From contig CAMDAC010000002.1 of assembly GCA_945888325.1 (NCBI GenBank), positions 1 to 64,000 on the forward strand: a DNA stretch of 64,000 nt, in the 5' to 3' direction. This DNA comes from Candidatus Sulfopaludibacter sp. SbA3 (GTDB lineage Bacteria > Pseudomonadota > Alphaproteobacteria > Caulobacterales > Hyphomonadaceae). The notes below the pieces were generated by a model that did no database searches, had not been told where the DNA came from, and worked only from the letters and a program-made list of their open reading frames with translations. The position numbers and the translations under genes were made by a program. Below are positions 8,807 to 18,440 of the stretch, piece after piece (within the stretch, counting starts at the first letter, position 1; each line of letters starts with the position of its first letter).

Positions 8807-9841
8807 CTATTTCAGCACGCCGAGCGCGCGGACGGATTGCCAGACGTCGTCGACGGAGAGTTCCTGCAAGGTTGGCGCGGCGTTGACGATGACTGGTTTG
8901 GGGCCGCGCGGGGCGGAATGGTCGGGATCGCTTTCTGTGGTGGCGAAGAGGGCGATGCCGGGCGCGCCGGCGAGCGTGGCCATGTGCATCGGGCCGGTAT
9001 CGTTGCCGACGACGAAGACGGCGGTTTCGGCGAGCGTGACGATCTGGAAAAGGTCCGTACGCGTCACAAGGCTTTTCACGCGCGGCTCGCGCTTGACGAT
9101 TTCCTGGGCGATCTGGCCTTCGGCGGTGCCGCCGATGATCGCGGGCTGGATGCCGGCGTCGGCGATGCGTTTGGCGAGGGCGGCATAGTTCTCTACCGGC
9201 CAGCGCTTGGCCTCGCGGTGCTCCGAGGCGCCGGGGATCAGCAGCATGTAGGGCGGCGTCAGATTGAAGTAGGCGGGGTTCAGGCGCGGCGTGTTGCCGA
9301 GCTTGGGGCGCACCCAGCCGAGGTCCGGGAAGGGCGCGCTGCGTCCAAGCCAACGGCCGGAAGGCGCAACGCCCGCGACCTCAAGCTGTTCGGCCAGCCG
9401 GTCGATCGAATGCATGCCGCCGCGGGCCGGGTTGTCGTGAAAGAAGGCGGCCTTCTCGTGGTGGCCGGACCAGAGCGGCGGCTTGCCGCCGCGCTGCAGG
9501 GCGGTGAAGTAGTTCTTGGTGCGGCCGCTGGTCTGGAAGTCGTAGATGATGTCGTACTTCGCCTTGCGGATGCGCTGGATCAACGCGGCGGTTGGCTTCA
9601 GGCCCTCGGGGCGGCCGTCGGTCTCGACGGCGTCCACATACGGGCAGACCTTGGCGAAGTCCTCGAACGGCGGCGTCGTCAGCAGCGTGATACGGGCGGA
9701 GGGGTGGAACTCGCGAACCGCCCGCATGGCGCCCAACGCAAGCACAAAGTCTCCGAGGGCGCTGAGCTTGATGACCAGCACGTCCTTTGCCTTTGCGCCC
9801 GGGTTTGCCGGACTGGCGGTTTTGGCCCGCGCCGTGTTCAA
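8807..9841 (-). CDS. Glycosyltransferase family 9 (heptosyltransferase-like)
   Basis: 344 residues. Two Rossmann-like halves of the GT-B fold: the N-terminal VLVIKLSALGDFVLALGAMRA is the family signature, and the C-terminal half has LLIPGASEHREAKRWP and VGNDTGPMHMATLAGAP, matching the nucleotide-sugar binding (D-x-GP-x-H) region of ADP-heptose:LPS heptosyltransferases. Likely transfers a sugar to lipopolysaccharide core at the inner membrane; the donor is not certain. The start is TTG 9841, 14 nt after the upstream GT4 stop. An internal GTG at 9781 directly before VLVIK is an alternative, since residues 1-19 are Ala/Pro-rich and unlike the family. Confidence 0.9.
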   Translation of the reverse strand: MNTARAKTASPANPGAKAKDVLVIKLSALGDFVLALGAMRAVREFHPSARITLLTTPPFEDFAKVCPYVDAVETDGRPEGLKPTAALIQRIRKAKYDIIYDFQTSGRTKNYFTALQRGGKPPLWSGHHEKAAFFHDNPARGGMHSIDRLAEQLEVAGVAPSGRWLGRSAPFPDLGWVRPKLGNTPRLNPAYFNLTPPYMLLIPGASEHREAKRWPVENYAALAKRIADAGIQPAIIGGTAEGQIAQEIVKREPRVKSLVTRTDLFQIVTLAETAVFVVGNDTGPMHMATLAGAPGIALFATTESDPDHSAPRGPKPVIVNAAPTLQELSVDDVWQSVRALGVLK

Positions 9842-9855
9842 GTCCTCGAATTCCC

Positions 9856-11016
9856 CTACTCCAACAGGCGCTTATAGACGCTGAGCGTCGCCGCCTGAAG
9901 CCCTCTTTTCGAGAAGTGGCGGATGATGTGGTCCCGGCCCTGCCGTCCCATGGAGGCGCGCGAGGCCGGACCGACCGACAGCATGGCCCTTATCGCGCCT
10001 GCGAGGGCCGGCGCGCTGCCGGGTTCGGCGCGGGTGCCGGTTTCGTATTCGATGACCGTTTCGCGGGCGCCGCCATGGTCGGCCACGATCACCGGTCGGG
10101 CCATCGCGGAGGCTTCGGCAGCGACCCGGCCGAAGGCTTCGGGCCGTGTGGAGGGGGCCAGGACAAGTCCGGCGGCGAGGTAGGCGGCCGGCATGTCGGT
10201 GACGTGGGGCACGATCTGGGCCTGGCCGGTGAGGCCGAGGCGGGTGATCTGATGTTCGAGGTCGGAGACGTAGCTGTCGCGGCCCTGGGCGTCTCCGGCA
10301 AGGACGAGCATGAGACCGGCGCGCTCTTCCGGCGCCAGGAGGCCGAGGGCTTCGAGGGCGAGGCCCTGCCCTTTCCAGCTGGTCAGGCGGCCCGGCAGCA
10401 GAAGCACGAGGCGGGTGTCGCCTTCGAGGCCCCAGGCCTTGCGCAGGGCCTCGACCCGGGCCGGGGCGACGGCGGCGGGATCAAACGCATCGAGATCCAC
10501 CCCGCGTGGGATGGTGACGATGCGGGCGGGATCAATCCCGTGCACTTCGGCGATATGGGCGGCGATCCATTCGGAATTGGCGATGACCAGATCGCCCTTC
10601 GCCATGACGGAATTGTAAGCCCGCTTGAGGCCCGACGTGCCGGAATAGGCGCCGTGATAGGTGGTGACGAAGGGCACGCCTTCGGCTTTGGCCGCCGCCC
10701 AGGCGCTCCAGGCCGGGGCACGGGAGCGGGCGTGGACGAGGTCGACTTTCTGCTCGCGGATGATCTGGCGCAGCCGGCCTTCGTTGACCTTGATCGTGAC
10801 CGGGTTGCGGCTGTTGGCATCCATGCGGATGAGTTCGCCGCCAAGGCGGGCGAATTCTTCCTCGAGGCGGCCGCCCTTGCTGGCGAGCAGCGCGCGGCCG
10901 CCAGCTTCGACAATGGCTTCGGTGACTTCGAGGACCGTGCGCTCCACGCCGCCGGCCGACAGCTCCGGCGCGACCTGCAGGATCGTCTTCCCCTTCAGTT
11001 CTGGTAACTCGCCCAA
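9856..11016 (-). CDS. Glycosyltransferase family 4
   Basis: 386 residues from TTG 11016. GT-B enzyme: the N-terminal ILQVAPELSAGGVERTVLEV holds the GG-V-E motif of GT4. The C-terminal domain has LLPGRLTSWKGQGLALEAL and the E-x7-E region RPEAFGRVAAEASAMARPVIV. Probably acts on lipopolysaccharide or another envelope glycan together with the adjacent GT9. The frame extends to a TTG at 11079 that would overlap the start of the divergent hydrolase gene, so the later start is preferred; no strong ribosome binding site marks either. First gene of the leftward GT4-GT9-DUF1579 operon. Confidence 0.88.
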   Translation of the reverse strand: MGELPELKGKTILQVAPELSAGGVERTVLEVTEAIVEAGGRALLASKGGRLEEEFARLGGELIRMDANSRNPVTIKVNEGRLRQIIREQKVDLVHARSRAPAWSAWAAAKAEGVPFVTTYHGAYSGTSGLKRAYNSVMAKGDLVIANSEWIAAHIAEVHGIDPARIVTIPRGVDLDAFDPAAVAPARVEALRKAWGLEGDTRLVLLLPGRLTSWKGQGLALEALGLLAPEERAGLMLVLAGDAQGRDSYVSDLEHQITRLGLTGQAQIVPHVTDMPAAYLAAGLVLAPSTRPEAFGRVAAEASAMARPVIVADHGGARETVIEYETGTRAEPGSAPALAGAIRAMLSVGPASRASMGRQGRDHIIRHFSKRGLQAATLSVYKRLLE

Positions 11017-11072
11017 TACGCGGCCCGCCCTACTCGCTTGACAGGCGAGAGAGATGGCGGAAGGCAACCTAC

Positions 11073-11831
11073 ATGACAACGGAATCTTTCACTTCCCCCG
11101 AGGGACGCCGGATCGCGTTCCGCCGCGCCGCTGCGCCGGCGGGCGGGGTGACGTTCGTGTGGCTGTGCGGGTTCAAGTCCGACATGAGCGGCGGCAAGGC
11201 GCAGGCGGTGGAGGCCTGGGCGCGGGAGGCCGGGCACGGTACGCTGCTGTTCGATTATTCCGGACACGGGCAATCGGGCGGCGCCTTCGAGGACGGCACG
11301 ATCAGCGCCTGGCGCGCCGACGCGCTGGCGGCCATTGATGCGCAGACGGAGGGCCCGCTGGTGCTGGTCGGCTCCAGCATGGGCGGCTGGATGGCGCTGC
11401 TGGCGGCGATGGCGCGGCCGGAGCGGGTGCGGGGACTGATGCTGATTGCGCCGGCGCCGGACTTTACCGAAACGCTGATGTGGCCGGAGTTTTCCCCGGA
11501 GCAACAGGCGGAGATTCTGGACCAAGGCTTCACGCTGCGGCCGTCGGGCTATGGCGCGCCGTATCCGATCACGCGGGCGCTGATCGAGGATGGGCGGCAA
11601 TGGTCGATCCTGGATGCGCCGATTGCGTTCGAGGGGCCGGTGCGTATCCTGCAGGGCATGCAGGACCCGGACGTGCCCTGGGGCCATGCGCTGGCGCTGG
11701 CGGCGAGCCTGACTTCGCTGGACGTGGTGCTGACGCTGATCAAGGACGGCGAGCACCGGCTTTCGCGGGAAGCGGATATTGCGCGGCTGCTGGCGGCCTG
11801 CGGCGAACTGGCTGGGCGGGCGGGCGGATGA
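11073..11831 (+). CDS. Alpha/beta hydrolase
   Basis: 252 residues, cytoplasmic. The nucleophile elbow is GSSMGG (around residues 97-102), the oxyanion region is VWLCGFKSDMSG, the likely acid Asp lies in GMQDPDVPW, and the catalytic His in DGEHRLS. The pattern resembles the ABHD10-like serine esterases rather than lipases or epoxide hydrolases; the substrate is unknown. Divergent from the GT4 gene; the FkbM methyltransferase follows 65 nt downstream on the same strand. Confidence 0.88.
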   Translation: MTTESFTSPEGRRIAFRRAAAPAGGVTFVWLCGFKSDMSGGKAQAVEAWAREAGHGTLLFDYSGHGQSGGAFEDGTISAWRADALAAIDAQTEGPLVLVGSSMGGWMALLAAMARPERVRGLMLIAPAPDFTETLMWPEFSPEQQAEILDQGFTLRPSGYGAPYPITRALIEDGRQWSILDAPIAFEGPVRILQGMQDPDVPWGHALALAASLTSLDVVLTLIKDGEHRLSREADIARLLAACGELAGRAGG

Positions 11832-11896
11832 ACATGCCGGTTGCATTTCGGCAACGGCTGAGGGAGGAGTTCGCGGCTTTCTAAGGATTACCCGGC

Positions 11897-12658
11897 ATGC
11901 TTGGCACAGGCGACACGATCGTCATCGGCGGACGCAAGACGGCTGCCGAGAAACTGTTCAAGGCGATTGTCCTGCCGGTGAAGGCGCTGATGAATGGCAA
12001 CCAGGCCGAGCTAGGCATGCTGCAGTCGCTGATTCCCGCGGGCAGCACGACGATCGATGTAGGCGCCAATGTCGGCGACTTCACGCGGCGGCTGCACGAG
12101 TTGTCGAAGGGCGGGCTGGTGATTGCGTTCGAGCCGCAGACGATGCCCCGGACGGTGCTGAGCGTGACGGCGTATGTGCGGCGCAAGGCCAACATCATGC
12201 TGTTTCCGTTTGCGCTGGGCGCGCCGAAGGCGGGGGCTGACCGGCTGGTCGAACTGAAGGTGCCGATCAAGTCCAAGAGCAAGGTCGGCAGCGGGCTCGC
12301 CCATATCGGCGACGAGACCGACCTTGCGACGCGGTTCAAGATCCAGCGGGAACTGGTGCCGCTGTTCTCGCTGGACGAGATCATGGCGCATATCGATTGC
12401 CCGCCGGTTTCGCTGATCAAGATCGATGTGGAGGGCGGCGAGCTGGACGTGCTGCGCGGCGCGACCGAGACGCTGCGGAAGCACCGGCCGGCGATCGTGT
12501 GCGAGATCGACAACCGCGAGGGCCGCTTCGGGATCGGCAAGGAGGAGCTGACGGAGTTTCTCAAAGGCCTCGGCTATGTGCCGCGCCGGATCACGGATTT
12601 TGCCGAGCTTCCCTGGACTGCACTCGACCTGAATACCGTCTTTACACTGAATACCTGA
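11897..12658 (+). CDS. FkbM family methyltransferase
   Basis: 253 residues. SAM-binding motif I is IDVGANVGDFT (about residues 53-63), followed by IAFEPQ, and the family signature IKIDVEGGELDVLRG lies near residue 175. FkbM enzymes O-methylate sugars or secondary metabolites; beside two glycosyltransferases an envelope glycan is the likely target, by inference. ATG 11897 lies 65 nt after the hydrolase stop. The gene ends 8 nt from the end of the convergent PP2C-like gene. Confidence 0.9.
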   Translation: MLGTGDTIVIGGRKTAAEKLFKAIVLPVKALMNGNQAELGMLQSLIPAGSTTIDVGANVGDFTRRLHELSKGGLVIAFEPQTMPRTVLSVTAYVRRKANIMLFPFALGAPKAGADRLVELKVPIKSKSKVGSGLAHIGDETDLATRFKIQRELVPLFSLDEIMAHIDCPPVSLIKIDVEGGELDVLRGATETLRKHRPAIVCEIDNREGRFGIGKEELTEFLKGLGYVPRRITDFAELPWTALDLNTVFTLNT

Positions 12659-12666
12659 CGCGGACG

Positions 12667-13485
12667 CTACGTGCGCAGCAAGATGGCCGCGGCATCGTCG
12701 CGGTTCTTGAGGCGGACACTGTGCGGGGCTGTCTCGTGTTGGCGCAAGGTGTTGATCGAGGCGGCGAGGCCGTCCCTGATCACGCGGGTGAGGAGGCTGG
12801 ACGGCGTGTCGAGGGCGTAGGGCTCGACGAAGCGGAAAAAGCCGTCGGTCATCAGCAGCACAGTCGTGCCGGGCGGCAAGGTGAGGCGCAGCGTGCTGAG
12901 ATGCGCAGCGGCGGCCGGATAAAGCGTGATCAGGCCGCGCTCCGGAGCATTGGCTCCGCGGCGCTGGGCCTGCAGGATGGCCCATCTCTCCGCTTGCGAC
13001 AGGGAGAGCATGCGCGCGGTATCGTGCGTTTCGGCATCGGCCTTCTCCTGCGTGCCGATCAGCCGGGCCTCGCCCGTACCGCTGCCGGCGATGGCAAAGC
13101 AATCGCCCGCCCAGACGAATTCGCAGGCGTCCCCATCGCGGCGCAGCCACATGGCGGAGGCGACCGGCATCGCTTCACCGGGCAGGCTGCCCAGAGCGAC
13201 CTGTGACGTGCGCTCCGCCTCGGCGCGGACATCTGTCAGTACACGGTCGAAATAGGCGCAGGCGCCTTCGCCGGCCCCGGGGCCGGACATCAGGCGCGCC
13301 GAGACGGTTTCAGCGAGCCATGCGGCGCCGCTTTCGGCGTTCGGGAAGGGTTTGAGGTCCGTGGCATCTGTGGCCCCGTCAATGACCCAGGCCCGGCCGC
13401 CGGCGGCGTCGAAGCCGTACCGGTCATCGCCAGACTTGCCGGGCGTGCCGGGGTCGTTGACGCTGTCGAGAATCTCGATGCCCAT
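12667..13485 (-). CDS. PP2C-type (PPM) protein phosphatase
   Basis: 272 residues. Visible PPM-fold elements: GKSGDDRYGF and AWVIDGATD near the N-terminus (metal-binding Asp residues), FVWAGDCFAI in the middle, LLMTDGFFRFVE toward the C-terminus, and a final NRDDAAAI. These are the four Asp-containing positions of serine/threonine phosphatases of the PPM family. No membrane segment. No partner kinase is adjacent. The last gene of the long leftward run that begins with rpmH, 19 nt after the DUF4287 gene. Confidence 0.82.
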   Translation of the reverse strand: MGIEILDSVNDPGTPGKSGDDRYGFDAAGGRAWVIDGATDATDLKPFPNAESGAAWLAETVSARLMSGPGAGEGACAYFDRVLTDVRAEAERTSQVALGSLPGEAMPVASAMWLRRDGDACEFVWAGDCFAIAGSGTGEARLIGTQEKADAETHDTARMLSLSQAERWAILQAQRRGANAPERGLITLYPAAAAHLSTLRLTLPPGTTVLLMTDGFFRFVEPYALDTPSSLLTRVIRDGLAASINTLRQHETAPHSVRLKNRDDAAAILLRT

Positions 13486-13504
13486 CGCAGAGCCCCCGCC
13501 CCTC

Positions 13505-13729
13505 TCAGCCCTTGCTGGCCGCCTTGACGTGGGCGACGATGGCGTTGGCGTGGCCGTGGCCGAGCTTGTGCTCGTTCTTCAGCCAGTTGACGATCTCGGC
13601 ATGTTTCGCGCCCTTACGGGCGGCGACGAGGTCGAACCAGTGGCTCATCTTCTTGCCATAGGTCTTCTCGATCGACGGGAAGTAGGATGCGGGACCCTTG
13701 ATGGGTTCGGATGTCGGATCGTCGGCCAT
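13505..13729 (-). CDS. DUF4287 domain protein
   Basis: 74 residues, nearly all one DUF4287 domain: YFPSIEKTYGKKMSHWFDLVA, then HAEIVNWLKNEHKLGHGHANAIVAH. Function of the family is not established. The start is ATG 13729 with GGAGG 5 nt upstream; an ATG 12 nt earlier overlaps that ribosome binding site and is less likely. It lies between dapD and the PP2C-like gene on the same strand. Confidence 0.85.
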   Translation of the reverse strand: MADDPTSEPIKGPASYFPSIEKTYGKKMSHWFDLVAARKGAKHAEIVNWLKNEHKLGHGHANAIVAHVKAASKG

Positions 13730-13749
13730 GAAAGCCTCCATTGGGGTAA

Positions 13750-13769
13750 GGCCGCTGACATCAGCGGCC
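13750..13769. repeat. GC-rich hairpin downstream of dapD
   Basis: A 9-bp perfect inverted repeat (GGCCGCTGA and TCAGCGGCC) with a 2-nt centre, 16 nt past the dapD stop. It lacks a T run in the leftward direction, so it is at best a weak terminator or an mRNA-stabilising hairpin. Confidence 0.5.
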
Positions 13770-13784
13770 GCATTTCGTCTGCGT

Positions 13785-14612
13785 CTAGTCGCGCAGCAGT
13801 TCGTTGACCGCGGTTTTCTCGCGGGTCTTCGCGTCGACCGTTTTCACGATCACGGCGCAGGCGAGCGAAGGGCCACCCTTGGGATCGGGCAGCGTGCCGG
13901 GCACGATGACCGAGAAAGGCGGGACGTGGCCGTAGATGATCTCGCCGGTCTGGCGGTTCACGATCTTGGTGGACTGGGTGATGAAGACGCCCATGGCGAG
14001 GACCGAGCCTTCGCCGACGACGACGCCCTCGACGACTTCGGAGCGGGCGCCGATGAAGCAGTTGTCCTCGATGATGGTGGGGTTGGCCTGCAGGGGCTCA
14101 AGCACGCCGCCGATGCCGGTGCCGGCGGAGATGTGGCAGTTCTTGCCGACCTGCGCGCAGGAGCCGACCGAGGCCCAGGTGTCGATCATCGTGCCTTCAC
14201 CGACATGGGCGCCGATATTGACATAGGACGGCATCAGCACGGCGTTCTTCGCGATGTAGGCGCCGCGGCGCACGGCGCACGGCGGCACGGCGCGGAAGCC
14301 GGCTTCCTTGAATTCCTTCGCGCCCCAGCCTTCGAACTTCGACGGCACCTTGTCCCACCAGTTGCCGCCGCCGGGCGTGCCGGAGATCGCGCCGTTGGCG
14401 TTGAGACGGAACGAGAGCAGCACGGATTTCTTGAGCCATTGGTGCACCGTCCAGAGGCCGTTGGCCTCTTTCGTGGCGACGCGGGCCTCGCCGGAATCGA
14501 GCAGGCTGATGGCGGCCTCGACGGCGTCGCGCACTTCGCCGGTGGTCTCGGTGGACAGCGTGTCACGGGCCTCCCAGGCGGCATCGATCACACGGGCAAG
14601 GGCTTCAGGCAT
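13785..14612 (-). CDS. dapD: Tetrahydrodipicolinate N-succinyltransferase
   Basis: 275 residues, standard length. Transfers succinyl from succinyl-CoA to tetrahydrodipicolinate in the succinylase branch of lysine and meso-diaminopimelate synthesis. The N-terminal helical domain precedes the left-handed beta-helix, seen as hexapeptide repeats ([55 protein letters not shown]). The start lies 4 nt after the HAD phosphatase stop, so the two are probably translationally coupled. Confidence 0.97.
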   Translation of the reverse strand: MPEALARVIDAAWEARDTLSTETTGEVRDAVEAAISLLDSGEARVATKEANGLWTVHQWLKKSVLLSFRLNANGAISGTPGGGNWWDKVPSKFEGWGAKEFKEAGFRAVPPCAVRRGAYIAKNAVLMPSYVNIGAHVGEGTMIDTWASVGSCAQVGKNCHISAGTGIGGVLEPLQANPTIIEDNCFIGARSEVVEGVVVGEGSVLAMGVFITQSTKIVNRQTGEIIYGHVPPFSVIVPGTLPDPKGGPSLACAVIVKTVDAKTREKTAVNELLRD

Positions 14613-14616
14613 GGGC

Positions 14617-15363
14617 TCAGTCTTTCAGTTTGTCAGTCAGGCGCGGAACAGCCTGGTCAAGGAAGCCCGCGAGGTCGCCGGTGATGTAGTCGATGTGCCC
14701 GTTCCCGTCACCCCCGAACACATCCCCTGCTCCGGCCGGGCGCGCTTCGATGGGTTCGTGGCTCCAGTCCTTGGCGGATTGAACGAGCACGGTCGTGAAG
14801 CCCAAGGATTTAGCGGGCAGCAGATTGCGGGCAAGATCCTCGAAGAAGGCGGCGCCTTGCGGCTCGACCTTGTGGATGCGGCAGAACGATTGGTAGGCGG
14901 GCAGATGGGGCTTCGGCGTGTAGGCGCTTTCCTCGATGCCGAAGCTGTCATTGAAGAGGTGCGCGAGCCCCATCTTCTCGATGACGCGCTCGGCATGGCG
15001 GCGGGGTCCGTTGGTGTAGATGAACCTGCGCCCGGGCAGTGCGGCGATGGCGGCGCGCAGGTGCGGCAGGTCCGGCAGCGGCGAGAGGTCGATCTCGTGC
15101 ACGTAGTGCAGGAACTCAGCGGGATCGAGGCCGTGCTCGGCCATCAGTCCGGAGAGCGTCGTGCCATAGGTCGCGTAATAATGTTTCTGGAGCTTGCGGG
15201 CCTCAGGGCGCTCGAGGCCGGTGAGGCGCGCGACGAAATCGGTCATCCGCGTGTCGATTTCGGCGAAGAGATCGCACTCGGCCGGATAGAGCGTATTGTC
15301 GAGGTCGAACACCCAATCGGTGACGTGTTCCAGCTTCGGCGCAGGCGGCGGGTTAATCGTCAT
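14617..15363 (-). CDS. HAD hydrolase, pyrimidine 5'-nucleotidase-like
   Basis: 248 residues. HAD motif [10 protein letters not shown] (the catalytic DxD) near residue 19, motif II FIYTNG, motif III Lys in YTPKPH, and motif [15 protein letters not shown]. Family members dephosphorylate pyrimidine nucleotides or related phosphates; the exact substrate is unknown. ATG 15363 overlaps the last codons of the DUF1036 gene by 11 nt. A longer open frame to 15684 is a shadow. Sits immediately before dapD, an arrangement common in alphaproteobacteria. Confidence 0.88.
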   Translation of the reverse strand: MTINPPPAPKLEHVTDWVFDLDNTLYPAECDLFAEIDTRMTDFVARLTGLERPEARKLQKHYYATYGTTLSGLMAEHGLDPAEFLHYVHEIDLSPLPDLPHLRAAIAALPGRRFIYTNGPRRHAERVIEKMGLAHLFNDSFGIEESAYTPKPHLPAYQSFCRIHKVEPQGAAFFEDLARNLLPAKSLGFTTVLVQSAKDWSHEPIEARPAGAGDVFGGDGNGHIDYITGDLAGFLDQAVPRLTDKLKD

Positions 15364-16390
15364 CCTGCTTCGCATCGGTGAAATCGCGTTCGAAGAATTC
15401 GAACACCAGCTTGCGCTCGGTCGGCGCCGGCGTGCGCGCGAAGAGGGCCTTGCGGTAGGAGCCGTCCTCGCAGTTTTCACGGCCGGAAATGGCGAACTTG
15501 GCACGGCCGACACAGAAGGCTTCGGACGCGCGCGACAAGGTGCGCAGGCCGGTCGGCTCTTCCATTTCGGCATAGACAAAGTGTTCCGAGCCGCGCAGCG
15601 GACGGTCGACGACGCGGGCGCAGCCACCGGCTTCGATGCGCCACCAGCCGCGGCTTTCCCAGCCTTCGGTGGCGCGGCGGGCAATCGCGCTCCAGATGCG
15701 GTTTTTGGTGCGGTTGCAGAGCGTGAAGCCGACGGCGCGGCTGCGCTCCTCGGCGGCCTGTTCGAGAAAGTCGATCAGGTCCGCATCGGACGTGTCGGCC
15801 GGCAGGCCTTTGACCTTCAGGAAGTCGTTTATGGCGGCGCGGGTGCGCCCGCCGATGAAGCCGTCTATATTGCCGGAGACGATGCCGGCCTCGTCCAGCA
15901 GGCGCTGCAGGCCGGCATTGCGGGCGTTGTCGAGCGTCCAGTTCTCGATTTCGGTGAAGTTGTTGGTCCATTTGTCGGCGCGGGCGATATTGATCGGGCG
16001 GAAACCCTGGGACTCGAGGCCCATGGCGGCACAATCGGGCGGGCTTTCCAGCGAGAAGCCGCCGGTCGGGTCGACGCAGAGTTCGTGGCGCCCGCCCCAT
16101 TCACGCCCGCCTCCCTGGTGGGCGGTGGAGCCGCGGCCATAGAGATAGTGGGTGCCAGGCGTCAGCGGGCCGGGCAGCGCGGTCTTGCAGGTGCCGGGGG
16201 GAAGCTTGGTCCAGCCATCGACCGACACGCCGGTGCCCTGGGTGCGGCCGACTGCGGCCTCGATGATGTAGCTGGTGCGGTTGCACAACTCCCAGCCGTC
16301 GCCAGCCTGCGCACGCGCCGGCAGGGCCAGCGCCGTGACGGCGGCAATCGCCAGCGCGGCGATCCTAAGAAACAAGCGTTCCAGCGCCAT
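15353..16390 (-). CDS. Secreted DUF1036 protein with central peptidoglycan-binding-like domain
   Basis: 345 residues with signal peptide ([21 protein letters not shown]). Two DUF1036 copies (about residues 30-130 and 220-320, each starting around LCNRT and containing paired Cys) flank a segment [20 protein letters not shown]...AINDFLK, which matches the PG_binding_1 pattern (IDG..G..T..AI..F). This suggests a periplasmic envelope protein. ATG 16390 lies inside the last codons of argB, a 26-nt overlap. Six or more Cys are present, so disulfides are likely. The biochemical role of DUF1036 is not known. Confidence 0.82.
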   Translation of the reverse strand: MALERLFLRIAALAIAAVTALALPARAQAGDGWELCNRTSYIIEAAVGRTQGTGVSVDGWTKLPPGTCKTALPGPLTPGTHYLYGRGSTAHQGGGREWGGRHELCVDPTGGFSLESPPDCAAMGLESQGFRPINIARADKWTNNFTEIENWTLDNARNAGLQRLLDEAGIVSGNIDGFIGGRTRAAINDFLKVKGLPADTSDADLIDFLEQAAEERSRAVGFTLCNRTKNRIWSAIARRATEGWESRGWWRIEAGGCARVVDRPLRGSEHFVYAEMEEPTGLRTLSRASEAFCVGRAKFAISGRENCEDGSYRKALFARTPAPTERKLVFEFFERDFTDAKQDDD

Positions 16391-17261
16391 GTTCGGTGAA
16401 AAGCTCCATGAGCAGGGCGTGCGGCGCACGTCCATCGAGGATGACTGCCGCCCCGACGCCATGAATCACGGAATGTGCTGCCGTTTCAAGTTTTGGAATC
16501 ATGCCGCCAGCAGCTGTGCCATCGGCGATCAGGCCCGGAATGTCCTTGACCTTGATTTCACGGATAAGATTCTTCTGCTTGTCGAGGACGCCGGCGACAT
16601 CCGTCAGCAGTAGCAGGCGGCTGGCGCCGAGGGCGGCTGCCACGGCGCCGGCGGCGGTGTCGGCATTGATGTTGTAACGGGCGCCGTCCTCGCCGATTCC
16701 GACAGGGGCGACAACCGGGATCAGGTCGTCATCGGCGTCGCGCAGGGCCTTGAGCACGGCGATATCGACATGTTCGGGCTCGCCGACATAGCCGAGGTCA
16801 ACGATGCTCTCGATATTGCTGTCGGGATCCTTGGTCGTCTTGGTGGCCTTGCGGGCGCGGATCAGGTTGCCGTCGGCGCCGGAGAGGCCGACCGCCTTGC
16901 CGCCGGCGGCGTTGATGGCGCGCACGATGGATTTGTTGATCGGGCCGGAGAGGACCATCTCGACGACTTCCATGGTCGCGTCATCGGTGACGCGCAGGCC
17001 GTCCTTGAACTCGGACTTGATGGCGAGCTTGTCCAGCATCGCGCCGATCTGTGGGCCGCCGCCGTGCACAACGACGGGATGGATGCCGAGCAGTTTCAGC
17101 AGGACCACATCGCGGGCGAAGGCCTTGGCGAGTTCGGGGTCGACCATGGCATGGCCGCCATACTTGATGACGATGGTCTGGTTGTCATAACGCTGCAGGT
17201 AAGGCAGCGCTTCGGACAGGGTGCGGGCCGTCAGCAGGGCCTGAGTCTGGGCGTCGGTCAT
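16365..17261 (-). CDS. argB: Acetylglutamate kinase
   Basis: 298 residues. Phosphorylates N-acetylglutamate, the second step of arginine synthesis, in the cytoplasm. The N-terminal nucleotide-binding glycine motif (VIKYGGHAM), the substrate loop [11 protein letters not shown], and [17 protein letters not shown] with the DVAGVLD strand are all in place. The N-terminal helix [18 protein letters not shown] is of the arginine-sensitive hexameric type, suggesting feedback inhibition. Located between engB/GNAT and dapD, the typical alphaproteobacterial context. Confidence 0.97.
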   Translation of the reverse strand: MTDAQTQALLTARTLSEALPYLQRYDNQTIVIKYGGHAMVDPELAKAFARDVVLLKLLGIHPVVVHGGGPQIGAMLDKLAIKSEFKDGLRVTDDATMEVVEMVLSGPINKSIVRAINAAGGKAVGLSGADGNLIRARKATKTTKDPDSNIESIVDLGYVGEPEHVDIAVLKALRDADDDLIPVVAPVGIGEDGARYNINADTAAGAVAAALGASRLLLLTDVAGVLDKQKNLIREIKVKDIPGLIADGTAAGGMIPKLETAAHSVIHGVGAAVILDGRAPHALLMELFTEHGAGTLVS

Positions 17262-17306
17262 GGACCGGGTGTCTAGAGCGTTTCGCGGCCCCCGCGCAAT
17301 GCCCGA

Positions 17307-17768
17307 TCAGCCGAGCGGAAGGCACATGAACACGCTGTGCGGGTCCTCGGTGTAGTCACCGAAAGGCCCGCAATAATCGAAGCCGTAGGCCTCATACAGA
17401 CGCCGGGCGGGGATGAAGGCATCCATCGAACCGGTTTCCAGGTAGAGGGCCGAATAGTTGCGGCGGCGGGCTTCGGCGAGGATGTGTTCGAGCATCCGGC
17501 GGCCGAGACCCCTGCCCCGCAGGACTTCGCGGGTGTGCATGGACTTGATCTCACCGGTGCCATTGCCAAGGTCCTTCAGGGCGCCGCAGCCGAGCAGGGC
17601 GCCCTCTTCCCAAAGGCTCCAGACACTTACCGAAGGCTGGCGCAAACCGTCGATGGGGAGGAAATGGCAGCTCTCGGAGGGAGAGGCGGCGAGCATCGTG
17701 CCGGCGTGTATGGCGATCAGTTCGGCAATTTCCGGACCGGTCAGGTCATCGGGTCTTATCTGGATCAT
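17307..17768 (-). CDS. GNAT family N-acetyltransferase
   Basis: 153 residues, a single GNAT domain. The acetyl-CoA pyrophosphate loop is REVLRGRGLGRRML (R/Q-x-x-G-x-G/A), preceded by the strand GEIKSMHT and followed by ALYLETGSMDAFIPARRLYEAYGF. Closest in character to the YjdJ/putative small-molecule acetyltransferases with the ETGS..F.pA..LY...GF tail. The substrate is unknown. Lies between engB and argB on the same strand, 24 nt after engB. Confidence 0.9.
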   Translation of the reverse strand: MIQIRPDDLTGPEIAELIAIHAGTMLAASPSESCHFLPIDGLRQPSVSVWSLWEEGALLGCGALKDLGNGTGEIKSMHTREVLRGRGLGRRMLEHILAEARRRNYSALYLETGSMDAFIPARRLYEAYGFDYCGPFGDYTEDPHSVFMCLPLG

Positions 17769-17792
17769 GGCGCGGTTCCTCCCGCGCCCGTT

Positions 17793-18440
17793 CTAGGTAG
17801 GTGGCAGGAAGGCGGCAATCTCGGCGCGAAGCTCGGCGATGCCCCAGCCCTTCTCTGATGAAGTTTGCAGCACGACCGGGTGGGCGGCGCCGCGTTTCTT
17901 GAGCTTCGCTGCGACCTCCGCAGCGGTCTTCTCGACTTCGGGCTTCGGAACCTTGTCCACCTTGGTCAGGATGATCTGGTAGTTGACGGCGGCCCCGTCC
18001 AGCAGGTCCATGATCTCGGTGTCGGTATCCATCAGGCCGCGGCGGGAATCGACCAGCAGGAAGACCCGGCGCAGGCTCGGGCGTCCTCGCAGGTAGGCGC
18101 GGATGAGCTTGGTCCAGGCGGCGACCTGGGTTTTCGAGACCTGCGCGTAGCCGAAGCCCGGCAGGTCGACGAGGAAGAGGCGGCCTTCGCCGATGTCGAA
18201 ATAGTTGAGCTCGCGGGTGCGGCCCGGCTCGGTCGAGGCGCGGGCGAGCTTGGCGCGGCCGGCGAGGGCGTTGATCAGGCTGGACTTGCCGACATTCGAG
18301 CGGCCGGCAAAGCAGACTTCGAGACGATCCGCAGGCGGAAGACCTGCAAGGTCAACCACGCCCATGACGAATTCGGCGCTGCCTGAAAAGAGCAGGCGGC
18401 CGGCTTCGATCTGGTCGTCGGAGAAGGAGGGCGTGTCCAA
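17793..18440 (-). CDS. engB: Ribosome biogenesis GTPase YihA/YsxC (EngB)
   Basis: 215 residues. Essential TRAFAC GTPase for late 50S assembly. P-loop GRSNVGKSS at residues 46-54, G3 DLPGFG, G4 TKVD and the family KMLRLL-type region replaced by AYLRGRPSLRRVFLLVDSR. The start codon is TTG at 18440, directly abutting the TAG stop of yidC with no intervening base and no clear ribosome binding site, so it is probably translated by coupling to yidC. Confidence 0.95.
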   Translation of the reverse strand: MDTPSFSDDQIEAGRLLFSGSAEFVMGVVDLAGLPPADRLEVCFAGRSNVGKSSLINALAGRAKLARASTEPGRTRELNYFDIGEGRLFLVDLPGFGYAQVSKTQVAAWTKLIRAYLRGRPSLRRVFLLVDSRRGLMDTDTEIMDLLDGAAVNYQIILTKVDKVPKPEVEKTAAEVAAKLKKRGAAHPVVLQTSSEKGWGIAELRAEIAAFLPPT

